A stretch of DNA of 64,000 nt from Haladaptatus sp. ZSTT2 (GTDB lineage Archaea > Halobacteriota > Halobacteria > Halobacteriales > Halococcaceae), in contig NZ_JBAMHQ010000002.1 of assembly GCF_037081775.1 (NCBI RefSeq), positions 62,001-126,000 of the forward strand. Direction: 5' to 3'. This document shows, piece by piece, positions 61,992 through 64,000 of this stretch. How positions within the stretch are numbered: the stretch's first letter is position 1; each line of letters starts with the position of its first letter. The notes below the pieces were generated by a model. The model saw only the letters and a list, made by a program, of their open reading frames with translations. It had not been told where the DNA came from and did not search any database. Both the position numbers and the translations under genes were made by a program.

Positions 61992-64000
61992 TCACCGCTC
62001 CAAATACCGGTCACGCAACCACGCCGCAGGATACATCGCCGTCAACCCGGGTGTGTCGATGTTGAAATGCTGGGGTGGCGTTGTCTCAGCGTAGGTCTTC
62101 TCCACACGCGGCTCGCCTCCGTTCGAGTTGTTCAACGCCGACAACACCTTGTGCCCATCTGATTGCGACATCACCACCCAAATCGATTCTGCTGGCTCAC
62201 ACGCAGCCATCTTATCGAAATCTTCGGGAACGGCTTTCCGGTAATCGTGATTGATTCGCTCTGCCTCTCCTGCAACCACGACATCGCCTTCAGCATCCAA
62301 CCCCACACAGTCGAGGCGATGTTGTTCAAACCCATCTGTCGCAGCCGCAGCGTCGTCTGAGCCACCCATAAAGCCAGCCGCAGGCAACTCGCCTTCACGA
62401 ATCTCGTAGTACGGAACCACCTCGACGACCTCCGACTCAGGATTCTCTGCGAACTCAGTCACGATGTACTGTCGAAGTATCTCAACGGCGACGATGTGCT
62501 GACTCGATTCCTCCAAATCACCCTTTCCGTGGCCGTAATCGACGCCTTGGCGGTAGCTCTCGCCAATCTCTTTTCGACCTTCGGGGGTCACCGTAAACAA
62601 CCGATGTGGGTGGTCGGTATCGTGGCGAAGCAAGTCCCCGTCCAGTAAATCCTGAATCGCCCCGCTCTCGATGCCGACGTACTCTTGGAGGCGAATCATC
62701 GAATCGCGGAGGATGTCGTACTCCAGTTCGTCATAGCGCAATCGCTGGGCGTTGTACACCACCTGCAAGAAGAGCAACTGAGGGTCAGTCCAGTCGGACA
62801 GTTCTCGTTCTTCTTCGGTGAGCTTGAGCCCAACCGAACAGACCGGAATATCATCGCGGTCAACCGCGTCAAGCGAGGAACAACACGCAATCGCACGCTT
62901 CATGCCCCCGATGGAGCGGTCGTAGCGGTTGTCACAGTTCACACAACGCAGGGCGTGAATTTCCCCATCGTACTCCACCGTCTCAGGCATGCGTTTGGTG
63001 TGCGCAAGCGCTGTGTCCACTCGAAGCGAAGGGGTTGGTTCATCTCCGTTTTCATCCGCCTCACTCGACGTGTGGAGCGTAACCCCCATTTCGTCACGCG
63101 TCCGCTTGGACAACTCAGCCATCGTCTCTTCAAACCGCACTTGCTCACTCTCCGTAAGCGGGCGCGCTCCCGCAGGGTCGCCGGGTGGCAACGGCGCAGA
63201 CCGCACGAGGAACGGGCGAGGCTCAGCCGTATCGAACGCGGCAGGCAGCTTCACGAACCACTGGCCACGACGCAACGCCCGGAGGCGATTTCCAACCTCC
63301 GTCGCATCCATCTCGTCGGTCGCGAGCCGAGCAGCCAGCTCGCGGTCGATGGGCACGTTCCCCGTCACGAATGTCGAGACGTTATTGAGAACCTCGTTGT
63401 ACGCCCGTTCGCTCGCCTCTCTGAGCTGGCCGGGGAATTGCATTGCGAGGGTCACCGAACACCCAAAACTCCGCGACTTGGCGAGGAACTCCGTGAGCAA
63501 ATCCGTGACTGCAACGCTCGCGGCCTCCTCGATGTAGAGATTCACGAGCGGATGGTCGTCCTCCTCACCTTTCTGTGTCCGTCTTCGCAACGCCGTCCAG
63601 AGGTTCGAGAGAATGACGAGCGTGAGTACGCGCTGGGCACCACTCCGGAGGCCGCCCGTATCGAAGATAATCACCGCATTCTCGTCGAGGGAGTCAGCGA
63701 GGTCGAAGTGCGGCCCCTTCGTTTCCTCACCATCTCTGTCGGCAACGTGATTGAACATCCGCGCCAGTCGCTTGTCAACGGGAATCTTCTCAATCCGATT
63801 CGCTACGCCCTGCATGATTTCGTCAAACGAGCGGGCACGATTGGCGACCACGCCCCCGAGCATGCGTTCGAGTTCGTCATCAGACACGGCGGGTGCAGTC
63901 TGTCGCTCGTGCATCCTGCGGGCCGCGTCGTGGAGTTCTCGGTGCGAGAAGGCATCATCCCCATTCACCGGGTCGAACAGTGCTTTCACGAGATAGCGGA
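61992..64000 (-). CDS. VirB4/HerA-like conjugative transfer ATPase, N-terminus cut by window edge
   Basis: The frame is open at base 64000, so only the last about 669 residues are seen. A Walker B-like LVNLYIEEAASVAV lies in a RecA-like domain with sensor GCSVTLAMQFPGQL, and an Arg-rich RLRALRRGQWFVKLP follows: the pattern of haloarchaeal TraC/VirB4/HerA-type ATPases. The Walker A motif must be beyond the edge. The C-terminal part has a zinc-like CVNCDNRYDRSIGG and a winged-helix region (TVTPEGRKEIGESYRQGVDY). It suggests that an integrative or conjugative element continues to the right. Confidence 0.85.
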   Translation of the reverse strand, partial: RYLVKALFDPVNGDDAFSHRELHDAARRMHERQTAPAVSDDELERMLGGVVANRARSFDEIMQGVANRIEKIPVDKRLARMFNHVADRDGEETKGPHFDLADSLDENAVIIFDTGGLRSGAQRVLTLVILSNLWTALRRRTQKGEEDDHPLVNLYIEEAASVAVTDLLTEFLAKSRSFGCSVTLAMQFPGQLREASERAYNEVLNNVSTFVTGNVPIDRELAARLATDEMDATEVGNRLRALRRGQWFVKLPAAFDTAEPRPFLVRSAPLPPGDPAGARPLTESEQVRFEETMAELSKRTRDEMGVTLHTSSEADENGDEPTPSLRVDTALAHTKRMPETVEYDGEIHALRCVNCDNRYDRSIGGMKRAIACCSSLDAVDRDDIPVCSVGLKLTEEERELSDWTDPQLLFLQVVYNAQRLRYDELEYDILRDSMIRLQEYVGIESGAIQDLLDGDLLRHDTDHPHRLFTVTPEGRKEIGESYRQGVDYGHGKGDLEESSQHIVAVEILRQYIVTEFAENPESEVVEVVPYYEIREGELPAAGFMGGSDDAAAATDGFEQHRLDCVGLDAEGDVVVAGEAERINHDYRKAVPEDFDKMAACEPAESIWVVMSQSDGHKVLSALNNSNGGEPRVEKTYAETTPPQHFNIDTPGLTAMYPAAWLRDRYLER

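Overview
The window comes from a haloarchaeon (class Halobacteria). The evidence is acidic proteins, high GC content with AT-rich islands, many start codons lying about 25-30 nt behind a TTTATA-like box (leaderless promoters), Tat-type lipoproteins, an Orc1/Cdc6 initiator beside an origin repeat cluster, and clade markers such as RdfA, an archaea-specific SMC-related protein, amphi-Trp and DpsA. The genus cannot be fixed from sequence reading. The orc + ori + parA set, a tyrosine integrase, a conjugation-type ATPase and decayed transposases suggest a megaplasmid, a secondary replicon or a chromosome segment with plasmid ancestry.

Layout. 0-4.9 kb: acyl-CoA/organic-acid catabolism (acyl-CoA dehydrogenase end, two SDRs, CitE/HpcH lyase, 3-hydroxyisobutyrate-dehydrogenase-like enzyme, amidohydrolase). 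5-16.5 kb: replication and partition zone. It holds the initiator gene flanked on both sides by TTTCCG[C/T]TGT repeats, an AT-rich stretch, inverted repeats, a DUF6788 gene and parA with a small partner. Inside it lies an unrecognised three-gene operon (10.5-13.4 kb) with one collagen-like repeat protein. 16.6-19.3 kb: M20 peptidase and CoA-disulfide-reductase-like flavoprotein. 19.5-23.3 kb: iron block (siderophore-type binding lipoprotein, flavoprotein, DtxR-like regulator, small proteins, DpsA) with TTTAGG-N4-CCTAAA operators. The operators recur in front of a second binding lipoprotein at 45.5-46.8 kb.

24-45 kb is a large catabolic island: three AMP-forming CoA ligases, an MBL hydrolase, two CoxG/amidohydrolase-type genes, a complete molybdenum hydroxylase (M, S and L subunits), a polysaccharide-deacetylase-like protein, a UbiD-family decarboxylase, a methyltransferase and a TctBCA tricarboxylate-type transporter. 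Together they suggest uptake, CoA activation, hydroxylation and decarboxylation of an aromatic or heteroaromatic acid; the substrate is inferred only by class. The cell-shape gene rdfA and its SMC-like neighbour sit inside this island. 46.8-55.3 kb holds an integrase and a second acyl-CoA module (MFS carrier, MaoC hydratase, CoA ligase, DUF35 protein, thiolase) divergent from an IclR regulator. 55.3-64 kb is sparser and partly decayed: a small lipoprotein, an IS630 remnant, an SRPBCC protein, a dihydropyrimidinase-like enzyme, a secreted thermonuclease lipoprotein and the end of a VirB4/HerA-like transfer ATPase.

The most unusual non-coding signal is a family of degenerate 9-bp-phased repeats (unit about [A/G]GTTTG[G/T]AT). 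It recurs in at least eight intergenic places, including next to parA and orc, and its palindromic form overlaps the parA start codon. A second is a perfect inverted repeat built on TCTTACCAAACA, present once inside the origin and once over the start of the DUF6788 gene.
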